Of a DNA stretch of 64,000 nucleotides, positions 63,927 through 64,000 are shown one piece after another. Source of the DNA: Kordiimonas sp. SCSIO 12610 (GTDB lineage: Bacteria > Pseudomonadota > Alphaproteobacteria > Sphingomonadales > Kordiimonadaceae); contig NZ_CP073747.1 of the NCBI RefSeq assembly GCF_024398015.1, forward strand, positions 2,601,001 through 2,665,000, written 5' to 3'. Under the pieces are notes generated by a model. It was not told the DNA's origin. It made no database searches and saw nothing but the letters and a program-made list of their open reading frames with translations. Position 1 is the first letter of the stretch. Every line of letters starts with the position of its first letter. Position numbers and translations under genes: made by a program.

Positions 63927-64000
63927 AGAGTAATTTTCGAGCATATCATGGTATAGATTAATGCCAACTATAGATAAATACTACACCAAAAATTAAGGCA
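63927..64000. other. Window end, non-coding
   Basis: 74 bp after the replication-like gene with no feature visible. The island appears to continue. Confidence 0.4.

Larger units (their letters stand above)
49827..64000. mobile_element. Genomic island next to tRNA-Ser, right end not seen
   Basis: A tyrosine integrase begins 73 bp after the tRNA. Composition shifts to AT-rich and long non-coding stretches appear. A second integrase, a replication-initiation-factor-like gene, three repeat copies and broken genes follow. A second copy of the tRNA 3' end was not found up to 64000, so the boundary probably lies outside. The island nature is inference; the junction at the tRNA is well supported. 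Confidence 0.75.

Noticed and set aside
49804-64000. Second copy of the tRNA-Ser 3' end (attR)
   Set aside because: No match seen within the window, so the right boundary is not placed.
49827-64000. CRISPR array
   Set aside because: The island repeats are few, long and irregularly spaced, without spacers or cas genes.

Overview
The window looks like a contiguous piece of an alphaproteobacterial chromosome of moderate, AT-leaning composition. The lineage call is an inference. It rests on the yebC-ruvC-ruvA-ruvB order, a GAAC-N7-GAAC LexA site of the alphaproteobacterial type, and isoquinoline-1-oxidoreductase-type molybdoenzyme, RND, TonB-receptor and UbiD genes. A marine member of Kordiimonadales, Emcibacterales or a similar group would fit, but no rRNA or phylogenetic marker is present to prove it.

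Positions 1-49.8 kb are core-like and densely packed. Layout: Holliday-junction operon yebC-ruvCAB (1-2.1 kb); GFA, NTF2-like, kelch and cupin genes; ABC-F ATPase uup; a bacterial PH-domain pair (6.8-8.9 kb); two related outer-membrane barrels flanking malic enzyme maeA (9.0-12.0 kb); the two-subunit molybdenum hydroxylase iorAB; an Ntn-type acylase facing a metallo-beta-lactamase lactonase-like gene (15-18 kb); yaaA and a PLP transsulfuration enzyme; a long minus-strand run with an RND pump, its adaptor, GNAT, free-methionine-sulfoxide reductase, glyoxalase-fold protein, orphan histidine kinase and NTF2-like protein (22.4-30.4 kb); ubiD, ompW, M20 amidohydrolase and haloalkane dehalogenase; a purine permease pair (37.9-40.5 kb); gamma-glutamyltransferase, a tricorn-like protease and a chemoreceptor. 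At 48-49.7 kb a Y-family polymerase sits behind a LexA box and is translationally coupled to a small zinc-ribbon protein.

From 49.8 kb to the end the window enters a genomic island. tRNA-Ser(GCT) is followed 73 bp later by a tyrosine integrase, and the sequence becomes AT-rich with long non-coding stretches. The island holds an RTX-type secreted protein with three modules (52.5-53.7 kb). Convergent to it is a FecI-FecR-TonB receptor operon whose last gene encodes a 195-residue protein built from the RTX module without the calcium-binding nonapeptides, closed by a minus-strand terminator at about 54.5 kb. It also holds three diverged copies of a roughly 230-bp repeat with a 16-bp palindrome and a start-codon hairpin, a Cys-rich ORF broken by an in-frame TAA, a DUF488-integrase pair, and a replication-initiation-factor-like gene that has a strong Shine-Dalgarno but no normal start codon. 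No right-hand attachment site is visible, so the island probably runs past base 64000.

The most interesting unit is the pairing of a cell-surface-signalling operon (sigma factor, anti-sigma factor, signalling TonB receptor) with a calcium-motif-free RTX-derived protein and a neighbouring full RTX protein sharing the same module. A second is the repeat/palindrome network, which links the broken Cys-rich gene and the replication gene.
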